A stretch of DNA of 64,000 bases from Malania oleifera (taxonomy: Eukaryota; Streptophyta; Magnoliopsida; Santalales; Ximeniaceae): NCBI RefSeq assembly GCF_029873635.1, contig NC_080420.1, positions 29,875,032 through 29,939,031 on the forward strand, written 5' to 3'. The notes beneath the pieces were generated by a model that was not told the DNA's origin, did not search any database, and saw nothing but the letters and a program-made list of their open reading frames with translations. This document shows positions 9,515 through 20,974 of the stretch, piece by piece. Positions within the stretch are counted from its first letter, which is position 1, and every line of letters starts with the position of its first letter. A program made the translations under genes and the position numbers.

Positions 9515-12500
9515 CAGTATTTTGCCTAAATTATCTATTTGTATTTTGCACTTGGTTTTCCATCCATTTTCATAAAATTTTCGTTTTGCCCTTAATTCTC
9601 CCCCTTTTGACATCATTAAAAGGGTGTAATCAAAACATAAGATCTCCATTTTTGTTTTAAGCTCGCCCAACTTTTGATTTCAATGCATAAGATTTTCAAT
9701 TTTGCTTTAAGTTCTCTCATTTTTTACCCAAGTTTATCCATTTTTCATTTCACTCTACGTTCTCCCCCCTTTTATCTCAAAAAATAAGATCTCCATTTTG
9801 CAAAACTCCATATAAGAATTCCATTTTGTAGAACTCCAATTTGCTTTAAATTCTTCCCTATCATCAAAAGGAGTCTTATCATGATTTGCATTTAATTCAA
9901 TGGAATAGGTAGTGCCTTCATATTACCATACTGTTGAAACCTATAACACTTTCTTATATAAACAATGCGAACAGTCTCCAATAATAACCAATTCTTACAA
10001 ATCCTTGGTTTTGAGTTTCCCATTTATCACTTGTAGTGCTTCATGAGAATTGAACAAATCCCTATATATGAGCCAAACCTTGCAAGGGAGACTTGCTATG
10101 TTGTAATATGATGCACCATTTCTAAGAGTTTCTAAGTCCAATCAACTCATTTTTTTTCTTTGCCAAATTTCCTTAAATTTAGCATCATCACTTCAAGATT
10201 CTGAGTGATTCGATGGAGTTAAGGAGATAAAGAGAGAAAGATCAAATGCTTATATTTTAGCACCAGGGTTAGGGTTTTAAATACCCAAGTTGCTTAAGGT
10301 TCTTGCTTCATAAAACTTGAACACTTATTTTATGGCCGTATTTGCTTTATACAACTTCCCCAGTGTTGCAATAATCCTAATTCTCTTCTTTACTCATGAA
10401 TCCATTTAGAAATTGCACTTATAACATCTATTTGATAACACTTGAAATTATTATGGGATGCATAGGCAATCAACATGCAAATGGCTTAGGTTTTAATGGA
10501 TTTCCAATTTAGCTAGTGGTGCATAGGTTTCTTCAAATTGAAACTTTCGTCTTAATTGAAACCTTGTGCAACCAACCTAGATTTGTTGCGGCCAACAATA
10601 CCATTCTAATAATACAAAGCTCTATTTTATTGATCAAGGGTTAAAAGCTTATAAGGGAAGATGAATAAATACTATTATACAAAGAATAACATAATAATGA
10701 GTTTAGAAGAGTATTCAAAAGAAATTTTTCTTTTTGAATCAACCATATGTTGTGAATGCTCAAAACCAATTACATTGCACTAACACTTTGAAACTCATGG
10801 CTGAATGTGGGTTTCTTAAATAAACATTAATGTTCAGTTAGAGAACCCATTTCATCTTTATCAAAAATATTATAAGGTTCTTCTTGTGATAAGAGTGTAG
10901 AATGATTACATATGTTTTTAAAGTGAAGAGCTCGTTGTGGACCCATGTGAAGATTTACCGAGTATTTGATCTTTAGGGTAGTCCTATGTTAAGATAACCT
11001 CTCTCTGAATTACTTTGGTAAGATTTCCTAATTAGCATCCAAATGATGAGTCATGTATTCCTTGGCAGGGGATGCTCATTAGGTCAAGTATAGCTCGGGA
11101 ACTATTTTTTCAATTTAGTACGTAATTCCAAAGTAATTATAAGTGGACATTTTCAAAATAAGCATAATATTTTCATGTTTGTGGACTAAGCATGATAAAT
11201 CTATCCTAACTATTTTGGCAATGAGCATTTAGGAGTATACGAATCTTTCTTGAATAATGCTCTTGGTGATAGGAAACATTTTCTCCTTATTTACCCCTAA
11301 TGGAAAGATATCATAAAATATGCCAACAGTTTTGTGCAATGGACAAGATATGCTATACTTTAGATACTTATATTCAAGCATGCGTAAAGCATTAAGAATT
11401 ATATAACTAAGACACCTTTTTCCATCGGAAGTGGATTTTCTAGAGCGTGCCTCTGAGAATTTATTCAAGAGTAGATGACTTAGGTTATTTATCTCAGAAA
11501 TACAAGGTTCCAAAAAAAAAAATATATATCTACTGTTACCCTTAAATAGGCTAGTCGAGCCCTTAACCTTTACTTTGGACATTTTGGAGGAATGATATGG
11601 ATTTACGTTATGACTAATGTCCTATTCAAGCAAATGTTGTTTCATTCCTTTCTAGTCCTAAGTTAGCATGCTATCTTATCCCATAAACTATAGTCAATAC
11701 TTTCATATACTAACAAATCAACAATGATATATGTAGTTAAAAGATCATATTGGATTTATCATTTGAATTTCTCATATTGGCTTAATTCTTTAAATTCCTG
11801 GTATAGTAAATATGTATACTAGGATCTGACATCTTGAGCACTATCCACTATCCAAGTACTTAGTCATCACTAGCCCTTTTTATTTCAGTATGGTTGAATC
11901 TTCTTAATTATTAATAAATAACTAATCCTAATATCTAAGGAAGAACTATTCTAAAAATCATGTAATTTTTTTTGGTACCCATTCTTCCTTGGATCCCAAG
12001 GGGTTTGTTTTCTTGACTACCCATACCATCTTCCTTTATTTTCCTTTAGCGCCTCTAAAAGGGCAAGAGTAACGGAGGTGGCCTTTCCTTTAACAATATA
12101 AGCAAGTTTTGCATTTATGTGAAAATTTTGGCTTGTTAACCCTATTTTTACTTGATGAGGCATAAAAATTATTATGACCATGGGTTTTATAAGATGAACT
12201 CGAATCCTTTTTGAAAAAGTTATTTCTTTTAACGCCTAAGGATTTATTTGAGTTATCCTTTTCACTCATAAATTTGCAAATTATTTCAAAGCAGTCTTCA
12301 ATTTTTCTCTCCAAGTTGGTGATTTTCAAATCATTTTCTTTTTCAAGAGAGGCATGAGATTCTTTTAAATCTTTTAATTGCTTTGCCAAACTTTCATTTT
12401 CATTTTTCAAAATTATGTTCTTCTTTAGACATCTTTACCAGAATCTTATGAACCTTAAATAACTATTTTTGTAGTTCCTCGTAAGATGGCATGCTTTCAT

Positions 12501-12657
12501 CATAAGATTCATCACATGATTCATCACAAGATTTATCACATAATTCATCACGAGAATCATTACATGAATCATAAAATAAGGTAGAAGGAGAAACCTGTAC
12601 CTCTTCATCGTCTAATGCTATCAAGCAACATGAAATTAGAGGTGTACTCCCAAGCAA
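9515..12657 (-). mobile_element. Copia (SIRE-like) element D2: internal region without pol
   Basis: Minus-strand internal region of the second copy of the D element. From 11361 on it matches position 1 onward. 9515-11360 has no recognisable gene. It contains CTCCCCCTTTTGACATC near 9599, a block also found in the 3' internal part of the full Copia at 54655. A 117-codon minus-strand frame at 11229-11582 matches nothing I recognise. No protease, integrase, reverse transcriptase or RNase H is visible. The left edge (9515) follows ACCCTCA; the same word follows the LTR end at 22524, which suggests a target duplication for the whole nested block. Confidence 0.55.
12090..12657 (-). pseudogene. gag C-terminal fragment, second copy
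   Basis: Paralogue of the gag fragment at 722-1257. It has the same parts in the same order: an acidic repeat with SCDE-type units (about 12505-12572), a coiled coil, a basic segment, and CLYC followed by the same TAA. The N-terminal end is joined directly to an LTR end near 12643, as in the first copy. Two short frames (12463-12657 and 12090-12410) do not join without a frameshift. Not functional. Confidence 0.7.
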
Positions 12658-12729
12658 AGGGGTGAATTGGGTTTTAAAATTTTCTGAGTAACTTTAGTTT
12701 AGTATAACCCTTTTCAATTTAACTTGATA

Positions 12730-14757
12730 TGTTGAACTTATAGGTCATATCTCGTTTTGATTATGACAAATACTTTGGTATTTAACGTTTCCCGAGTTTT
12801 TGTATAGGATAAAATTGGCAAAGCTATATGGTGACTTGAAGAAAATGAAGACCCAACATGTTTATTTCTTGTAATTTATATTTCATTATGGGTCTGTAAT
12901 AGTATTAATTCCAAAGGTCTGTAATAATTGGTGCATATCATGTGTGTAGGATCTATAAGCTCAAAACGACCTTAGAATGACCCTAGGTCCTTGCACAAGC
13001 ACTTAAGATTATCCTCGTTATCATATATGCAATCAGGGGTATCTTATGGTCTAAAAATATGACATAGGTTTTAATTTGACCTGGCTTAGGGCGACCGATC
13101 CTTGGTGTTGAAAACGCCTCGACTGACCGAACGTAAGGAAAGTCAAATAGTTGACCTGACTTCTGGCGATCCAACCGAAATGAACTGACTATTCACGGTC
13201 AACCAAACTCAAAATAAAAACTTTCTAACGACCCGAGTGCCCAAACTTCATGGTCATTTTGACCTCAGGCGACTGAACTGAGAAGTTCGGCAGACCGAAC
13301 CTAAGACAAGGTGACCGAAGCTCGAGCAGATTGGAAATCGCCTTAGACTCAGCCAATCGAAGCTTTGACCAAGCACCTAAACTTCAAAAATGTCTTTTCT
13401 TTGTGTCTGTTCGGGCGACCAAACCTATAGCTCGGCCGACCAAAACTCTCAGGTTGTCCAATTTTTACCGTAGATAATTAAGGGTAATTCAGTGTTATTT
13501 TACTTAAACATATTTAAAACAATTTTAAGAATTACCCTTATGTCCCCAACGGTAAAAATTTTGGGCATCTCTATATATAGGTCCTCATTTGCAAGATTAA
13601 GATATGATTAGTAATTTGATTAAGACAAAAATCCTCTGAATTTTTTAAAACTTGTTCTTCCAATACAAAGTCATAACACTCACCTATTGCTATTCCTTTG
13701 CTAAATCAAGCTTGGTTAGAATGCCTTTAAGTGATTCTATATTGTTCCAACTTGCTAATACTCACATTATTGTGATTGTGTGATTGCTTTTTGATTGAGA
13801 GATTAGCCTAAAGTTTTCCCCCCGATTTAATCAATAAATCCATTATGTGGGGAAACTTTGTAGCTTGTCAGTCTTAGCATTCGTATTCCAAGACTCCTAA
13901 GCTTGCATTGTGATTTGTGAAGAAAAATATTTTTTAGAGATTTTACTACAAATATCTCTTGAGCTAGAATTTTGAGACAATCTTTTTGAGATATTTCGAT
14001 TACAATCTTTGGAAATCTTTGAACCTCTGTGAATGATAGAATATATATATATATATGATTTTTAAAGATAGTTGATAATACACTATTGCATTGATGCTGT
14101 ATTGACATTAGATTGAGTGGTTACTACACATATCTTCAGTGAGTTTATAGTTCTTATCTGTTTGAAATGCTTAGTGATACTGTGCGTATGTACAAATGCT
14201 GCAACAAGTTGGAGAAGCACATACTTTGTACACGAAATTTGTATTCATTGTTGTATTCCAGGTGTGGCTTGAGGGGGTTTGATCTAGCCCATAAGGATCG
14301 GTAAGGCATTCTCCACCCTGTAAGGAGAGTTTGTAAAGGTTGAGGTCAGCCTTGGTGTAATTTGACCTGGTTGTAAATGGTGCCGCTCCACCCGTTAAGT
14401 GAGCAATAATGGTAATCCTCGGGCTTACGAGCTGAGGCAGGGACATACGCATGTTTTTCAAACCCCAATAACATATTCGGTGTCACCTTTACTTTTATTG
14501 TTTTATATTCTTCTTATTGCTTGATTTTATTTGTTGAATATATTGCATATCTAATTGACACGTAATTGCAATTAGTTAAGCGACACTAGAACTGTGTTAC
14601 ATGTGCTAAGTATTGATTGATTTATCTTTTCTACAACATCATACGTGTTTAGAACCCTTAGTTGAGATATACTGAACTGTTGATCATTCAACCTAGGAAA
14701 TTTTTAGATCTCCAATTCACCCCCCCCCCCCTTCTTGGGATTGCACCAAAGTCAACA
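12730..14757 (+). mobile_element. Solo LTR with TGATA target duplication
   Basis: A 2028-bp solo LTR starts TGTTGAAC and ends ...GTCAACA. It is flanked on both sides by TGATA (12725-12729 and 14758-14762). No primer site or gag follows. A TATA-like CTATATATAGG lies near 13569 and a C-run near 14719-14731. Its first ~670 bases match 1363-2000 at the same target site. Confidence 0.85.
13080..13450 (+). repeat. U3 motif array (GGGCGACCGA type)
   Basis: About nine copies of a motif such as GGGCGACCGATC, CTGACCGAACG, GGCGACTGAACT, GGTGACCGAAGC and GGGCGACCAAACC lie in U3 of the solo LTR, roughly 100 bases upstream of its TATA-like box. Confidence 0.6.
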
Positions 14758-16378
14758 TGATACAATCACACAATCACAAATTCTTATCAACTACCAACAA
14801 ACCAATGAATATATGATATTACAAATTCAACTCTCAACACTTCAATAGGTAAAATTCAAAGTCATTTTTTTCTTTTTAGTAAATATCAAAGACAATATCA
14901 ATTTCATAAAATTTATCTTACGTGAATAATCTATTTCACAAGATATCTCTCAACTGTGATATTTAGCAATTCAGTATTTAAACTTAGTCTGAATTTTCAA
15001 TTCAACAAAGACACTTAATATAGTTCCTTGATCGAAATCAGTATTCCAACTAATCCCCAATAACCATCAAGTTTTCAACAATTAAATAAGCATACACACA
15101 ATTTATATACTTGCTTGAATGTAAAAAGATTAAGGAAAGAAGAGAGGAACAAATTTTTTACAAGTTTCGGCAAACGGCTTACATCCTTGCCGCAAGAAAC
15201 ACGTTGTGAGAATTCCCTTTCCACTTCGTTACCAGGTGAAGTAAGCCTCTATCTCCATTCAAGGTGGATATCCCTCTCTAATGAGAATAGCCCTCTAACT
15301 AGGCAACAATTAAACAATCCTAAATCATCAAAAATAGAAACAAGAAACAAACTTTCTTCGTACAATGAAATACCCTCAAAAGAGCTTATTTGTACAATGT
15401 TAGAATCAATATACTTCAATCAAAATCAATAAAGAGATTGAAACTCAGAATAATATCACCAGCGTTCTAATTTAAGAGTAAAGAAATCAAGAGATTGAAT
15501 CATAATTTCAGTTGAAACTTCAGTAAGGGCACAACAACTCTTTTAGAAACTTTCAGAAATATAATTTTAGAAATATAATTCATATATGTGTTGTATATAC
15601 TAATAATTTGTGAAAGTATCAAGTATATATAGAGTAATATAGTTTCTTACCATTTTCCCCAAGTTTTTCTAAGTTTGGAAACCAAGAAATCATTTTTGGA
15701 AACTTTAACATCATTGTTTAAAAGTTATAACATGTACTTTAGTCAACTAAGGCCCGAGGATCAATCGCCTGATTTTTTTAAATTTAGAGTATTTTGAAAA
15801 CCAGTGGTGAGTCAGTCGACTGGACTTTAAAGGGTCGGTCGCCTACTCCAGTTTTGTTTACTTATAAACAATTAAAGCAACATGTCATTCACCTGATGAT
15901 AAATCATCATTCGCATGTCCTACTTGCTACTTCTTTGTTTTTCAAATTTTGGTTTCAAAACTTAGCTTTAAACTTGTAAAACGTATTTAAGACTTTATAA
16001 AAATATTTTTCATGATTTAAAAACAAGTCTCTAAGTCAATGATATTTCCTAAGAGCTTCAAACATCCATGTTGAAATTGTGAAGTACTTACATGAGACTT
16101 TTATAAATTATACAAAAAAAAAACAAAAAACTTTCTAAGCACTAAGTTTTTATGCTTTAGCTTCCATTTTGTGTCCATCTTGAACTCTCTTTTCAATACG
16201 CTTTAACTTCATCATTACTCATAGCTTCAAGCACAAGCTTCTTTCAAGCTCTTCAAACACTTGAACTTGATCTTATGAAAACATTTGAGCCCTAAAACTT
16301 TACTTAAACAAACGTGTTAAGTATTCTTGATTTGTTATCATCAAAACAAGATTAAGCTTTGTTAGGCCAACACAACAA

Positions 16379-16790
16379 TTTGTCACTTCTTGATCACTTG
16401 ATTCTGAATCATCCCAAGTGGTGGCCTTCTTCTCCTTGTTTCCTGCATAAGTATTTTATAATTCTTCCCATATTTCCTTAGCACTTTGACATGCCATGAT
16501 CTTATTAAATTCATTAGTATCAATATCACAGTATAATGCATTCATGGCACGAAAATTGATTTGCATTAAATCAATGCCATTTTCATTCATCTCATTTTCT
16601 AGTTTGGGAATTTCATTATTATTAACAATTCCATGCACAAAAATTCCCCGTAAACAATTATCACCAAGCTTGACAATCATTGTTTGGATAAAATGTTCAT
16701 TCCTTGTTTCCAAGAGGTGCAATTTACACCACAAAACATTGGATGCCTTGTAGACGATTGATCCTCACAAAACGAGGTTACACCTAGGTT
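16379..16790 (-). pseudogene. gag fragment of element C
   Basis: Minus-strand gag remnant just downstream of the primer site of element C. The open part (16456-16734) carries the N-terminal capsid-like region (the RAMNALYCDIDTNEFNKIMAC block matches the other gags). Then the sequence jumps straight to the acidic post-knuckle region (TWDDSESSDQE-like, 16380-16430), so both the second half of the capsid-like domain and the zinc knuckle have been deleted. The fragment ends where the LTR of D2 begins (16372). Not functional. Confidence 0.65.
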
Positions 16791-16836
16791 TGCCATAAGA
16801 TCTTTATGAAACTACAGTTAGGGTTATTGCAAATGT

Positions 16837-16848
16837 TCTCTGATACCA
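16837..16848 (-). other. Primer binding site of element C
   Basis: On the minus strand TTGGTATCAGAG follows the LTR end directly. It matches the initiator tRNA-Met site. Confidence 0.75.
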
Positions 16849-17079
16849 ATTGTGAGTTGAGGTGTAATCCCAAGAGGTGGGGTAAATTGGATATTTAAAA
16901 ATTTAAGCTAGTACTTAAAAAATTTTCACCACAATTTACACAAGTATACTAAATATGCAAATCCTATCAATATTTACAATAAATACGTATGAATGTAAAT
17001 GTGCTCAAATCAAAGATTTTAGGAAAAAGAGAACGAAATCATACTTTTACAAGGTTCGACTATCCTTGCCTACGTCCTT

Positions 17080-17320
17080 GCCTCAAGTAACCCACTTGAG
17101 GATTCCACAAAACACTATTTCAATAGGTGGAGCAACCTCTCTGCTTTAGTAGGCAGAGATGCCTCTTTCCTTTAATAAGCAAAGATACCTTTACAATCCC
17201 TCCTTTAATAGGTGAAGTACCTCTCTACTTTACTTAAGTAGAGCTGCCTCTCTCCTTTAATAGGCGGGGATGCCTCTCTCATTCACTAGGGAAAGTTCTT
17301 AGTTTCAATAGGCAAAGATG
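17080..17320. repeat. Degenerate ~35-bp tandem repeat in the LTR
   Basis: Six or so copies of a unit like CCTTTAATAGGCAGAGATGCCTCTCT. The inverted LTR has the complementary array at about 22090-22250 (GAAGGAGAGAGGCATCTCC units). Confidence 0.65.
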
Positions 17321-17614
17321 CCTTACCATGGGAATAAATAGAACTTGATGTCCCCGCATGCTCTCACTTGAGCCACCCTTCAGTACAATACCCATGCTCC
17401 CACTAATACCCTCTTACATGATTGTGCCTGATTCCCGGCGTCCCTCGCCGATGACGCCAGGCAGTACTCTGAAACCAGGGAGCTTTGTGGCACTGCAACA
17501 CACCCGATTGGGGTCAGTGACGACATTAGAGTCGCTTGAGACCACAAGTCTGTGATATTTCAACCAAAGATCAACATCCTTGGGTTTATTTATGAGTGGT
17601 ACCTGTAATAATAT

Positions 17615-19756
17615 TGAAAACTAAGGTATAGTCCCAAGAGGTGAATTGGGTTTAAAAATTATCTTTTAAATCTTTTTAGGAATTCTTAACTTGTTGTTGA
17701 TTTTTCAAACTTTTAGCAAAAGCTTATTTCTTAATTCAATCCACAACCACACAATCATTTAATCATCCAAGTAATCAATCAACCATACCAATCAACCACA
17801 ATTTGAAAGCAAACAACTCAACCAAGATTAAAATATACAACACTTTGGTAATGTAAGAACTTAAGATGGTTTGTTTGTTTATATAAGCCTTGTGGATATG
17901 AATTTGAACCAATCCCTATAGTGAATGTGAAATCGTTCATTCAATGCAAACCTCAACTTAATTTCCAAACAACTTAGAATTTAAATAAACTCTTTAGTTA
18001 ATTTTTCTTTGGGTGTTAACCAAACAACGTACTTCCTTTTGAGGTTTTCGCAAAGTTTTGATCAACCAATGTACTTCCTTTTTGTTTCCGCAATCCCAAA
18101 TCAAAATTAAACTTTAAGTTTATTTAGCTTCCAAATTACGTAGTATATGTGATTAAGAAAATAAATCATCCACACAATTTGTATGTGCTGAAAATAAAGA
18201 GTAAGGGAAAAAGAGAGTGATACCAGGATTTTTACGAGGTTCGACTTATACCCAGCCTACGTCCTCACCTTTGGAAAACCAAAAAAGGATTACTAAAATC
18301 AGTTCCTTTTTCGGGCGGAATAATACCATTTACACACTCCTTCAGTAGGCTAGAAGCCGCCTCTCCAAATGATGTACCCTCGTTCGGTCACTCCTTCAAC
18401 TAGGTTAGAGCCCGCCTCTCGAAGCAATATCCCCTTACTCAGCCAACGATCTAAACAATCCTTGGAATCATTAATCTATAAGATACAAATCAAATAGATG
18501 TCTATAAATAATGCTCACACAAAGAGCTAATTAGTACAAGTTAAATCTATATACTTCAATCAAATTCACAATATGGAAATATGAAGCTCAAGAAGATATC
18601 ACCGTAAGCCTTCTTTCTAGGTTTAAAGAATTAAGAGTAGACTTAGAATTTTCTTGATAAATTCACATCAAATATCAGTAGTGAAACTTAGAAATTTATT
18701 GCACAAGAGGGCTTTGAGAGAACAGGGAGATTTGAGAGCAAGAAAGCTTGTTTGCTGTATTTTCTTGGTGTAATTAATCCTTTTCCTTGGGGGTTATTTA
18801 TAGATGATAAATCAAGTCTATTTCGTGTTCCCTAAGTGACTTGGAGTGTTTCCCAAATTTATAGAAAATGTGGAGTACAAGAAATATAAGTTTGAATTTA
18901 AAATTTTTTTAAATATATAACCATTAACAGTGTTTAGGCACCTGAAGTCTCGAGGTCAGTCGCCTGAAATTTCAAAAAACTATGTAATTTTTTAAGTCAG
19001 TAAGGTTTAGGCACCTGAACTCACAGGGTCAGTCACCTGAGGTTGTTCTGTCTGCTGTTTAGGCGCCTGAAGTTCTACCATGAATAGTGTTCAGTCTATT
19101 GACAACTTCGACCTTGCTTCTATATTCTAGTCATAACATTTTCTATACAACTCCAAATTATGTGTTCTTGTTGTCAAAATAAAGGTAAGAGACAATACTA
19201 CAACTTTCATGTTGAACACTTTTTACCTTAATGCGAATGTAGAAAAAATAATAGCATTTGGAAAAACCTCTTTTTGGTGCTTTTCATTCCAAAAATAATT
19301 TTAACCTTTTTGAAATATCTCTTGACCTTATAAAAATATTTTCCAAGTAGTTTAAAAGGTATCTACATCCAAGAAGTTAACCTAAGAGCTTCTTGTATCC
19401 ATATTGAAATCGAATGAAGTACTTACATAAAGTTTCCTTAAGATTCCTTCAACTCTTGAAGTCTTCATGTATGTCCTTGCTTTGAGTCCATCTTTTCTTC
19501 AAGCTTTTAATGTACTTTAGGCTTTTAACAAGTTCACTTTAATATGCATGCTCTCATAATCTTTAAGCTTTATTTAAATCATCTTCAAAACTATATTTTG
19601 ACCCTTTAAGCTTCATTTGATCCTTGTGAGCACTCTAACCTTGCTTTCACATATGTGATCCTTGTGAGTTCTGAAATATCACTACTCAACCAAAAATGTT
19701 AAGTTACACTTGTTTGTTAGTATCAAAACAAGATTTTAATCCTTGTAAGGCCAACA
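17615..19756 (-). mobile_element. Solo LTR with AATAT target duplication
   Basis: A 2142-bp solo LTR on the minus strand (start TGTTGGCCTTACAAGG at 19756, end ...TAGTTTTCA at 17615). It is flanked by AATAT at 17610-17614 and 19757-19761. The surrounding LTR of element C continues across the two sites, shown by comparison with the uninterrupted inverted copy near 21845-21875. Same family as 44214-46531. Confidence 0.9.
18935..19080 (-). repeat. U3 motif array (AGGCGCCTGAAG type)
   Basis: Five to six copies of GGCACCTGAAGT/CAGTCGCCTGAAAT/GGCGCCTGAAGT-like motifs in the U3 part of the solo LTR. Confidence 0.55.
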
Positions 19757-19914
19757 AATATAAATCGAATTCAATTATTTCCCCATCACTAGACCAAGTT
19801 TAGAAACTTGTATTTATAGGCAAGATAGTGAACTAGCCGTTTTATGGCCATTGGAATTTATAAGATAATTTATTACTTTCAAAACTAGTTGTTTTCTATC
19901 CATTGCATTTTTAA

Positions 19915-20340
19915 TTCTGCGGACTTGGTCACCTAAATTGGGATTCAGTCACCCAAATTCCCTAAGATGAAAATCGTGAAAGTCAATAGCAATTTTCGGT
20001 CGACTAACTAATTGATTCGGTCACCCAAACTATGTGTTCGTTCGCCCGAACTTTGAATTTTGTTGCCCAAGTTCCTGGAGCTAGAATCTTGTAAGTCCGT
20101 ACCTAATTTGGTCACCCAAACTACCCAGATTTTCGGTTGACTAACTAATTGATTCTGTCGCCTAAACTATGTGTTCATTGGCCCGAACTTTGCATTAGGT
20201 TGCCTAAGCTCCTGGAGCTAGAAGCTTGCATTCGGTCACCCAAACTACTTCAAATTCATATTGTATGTGCACTTCCAGTGGTAATTCAGTCGACTGAATG
20301 CTCTGCTTCAGTCACCTGAACTGTCTAAAGCCTCAAAAGC
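19915..20340 (-). repeat. U3 motif array (TTCGGGCGACC type, minus strand)
   Basis: A dozen copies of TCGGTCACCCAAACT, TCGTTCGCCCGAACT, TTCGGTCGACTAAC and relatives, about 25-40 bases apart. They are the complement of the GGGCGACCGAA motif in other LTRs. Confidence 0.65.
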
Positions 20341-20676
20341 CTTGGTTTTTCATTCCAAAAGAGGTTTAACACTTCGAAATAATTTTTGCACATTTATAAA
20401 TTAATTTTCAATGAAATATAGAGTGCCTTGGGTCCAACTAAGGTCATTTATGAGCTTTTTCACATAATCAAGGATAATGTACTCACATAGGTTCTATTTG
20501 CTATATGCATAAGAAAAAATTTCTCTTAATTCTTCAAGCTTGGTCTTCATGGGCTCCATGATCGTAGTCATAGTTATTGTGCTTACTACATTAATTCTTG
20601 TTAACACACTTAATAGCACAATTAGATGCCTTGGTTTGTCATTAACAAAAAGGGATGAAACCTAGATAGGCCAATA

Positions 20677-20974
20677 ATCTCCCCATTTTTTATGATGACA
20701 AACAAGAAGCAAAATGAGGCTGCCTTTACAAGGCTCCCCCTCACAATATGCATAAAGATAAATAAACATTTCAGGCATATTAAGATCAAGACTTAGAATT
20801 TTTCAAGTAATACTCTTTTAAGCTTAACTTTGATCATATTTGCTTCCAAAAGTTATAATATGATTGATACTTAAAATCAATTTATGCATGCATTTTGCCT
20901 ATATTTTCCATTCAGTATTTTGCGCTAAATTTTCCATCCATTTTCATAAAATTTCCATTTTGCTTTTAATTCTC
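20677..20974 (-). mobile_element. 3' internal remnant with polypurine tract
   Basis: About 300 bases between two head-to-head LTRs. On the minus strand it ends in a polypurine tract (AAAAAATGGGGAGAT) directly before the LTR at 20676, so it is the last part of an internal region. No coding sequence. Confidence 0.6.

Larger units (their letters stand above)
12643..16372 (-). mobile_element. LTR of element D2, split by a solo LTR
   Basis: Minus-strand LTR in two parts, 12643-12729 and 14758-16372, about 1.7 kb together. The right end is the LTR start (on the minus strand TGTTGGCCTAACAAAGCTTAAT); the left end lacks the last bases before the primer site. The parts are separated by the + solo LTR 12730-14757. 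The LTR start abuts gag of element C at 16379, so D2 probably inserted there. Confidence 0.6.
16851..20676 (-). mobile_element. LTR of element C, split by a solo LTR
   Basis: Minus-strand LTR in two parts (16851-17614 and 19762-20676, about 1.68 kb together). Its 3' end on the minus strand is ...CAACTCACA next to the primer site. Its 5' end (TATTGGCCTATCTAGG) follows a polypurine tract at 20677-20691. An inverted copy lies at 20975-22524. Contains runs of direct repeats at 17080-17320 (AGGCAGAGATGCCTCTCTCC-like units). Confidence 0.75.

Noticed and set aside
11229..11582. A 117-residue host protein on the minus strand
   Set aside because: It lies in the internal part of a duplicated retroelement. 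The first copy near position 1-240 is not open in the same way, and no domain is recognised.
17358..17555. Small protein with Pro/Ser-rich sequence
   Set aside because: It lies inside the LTR of element C, and the inverted copy does not keep the frame.
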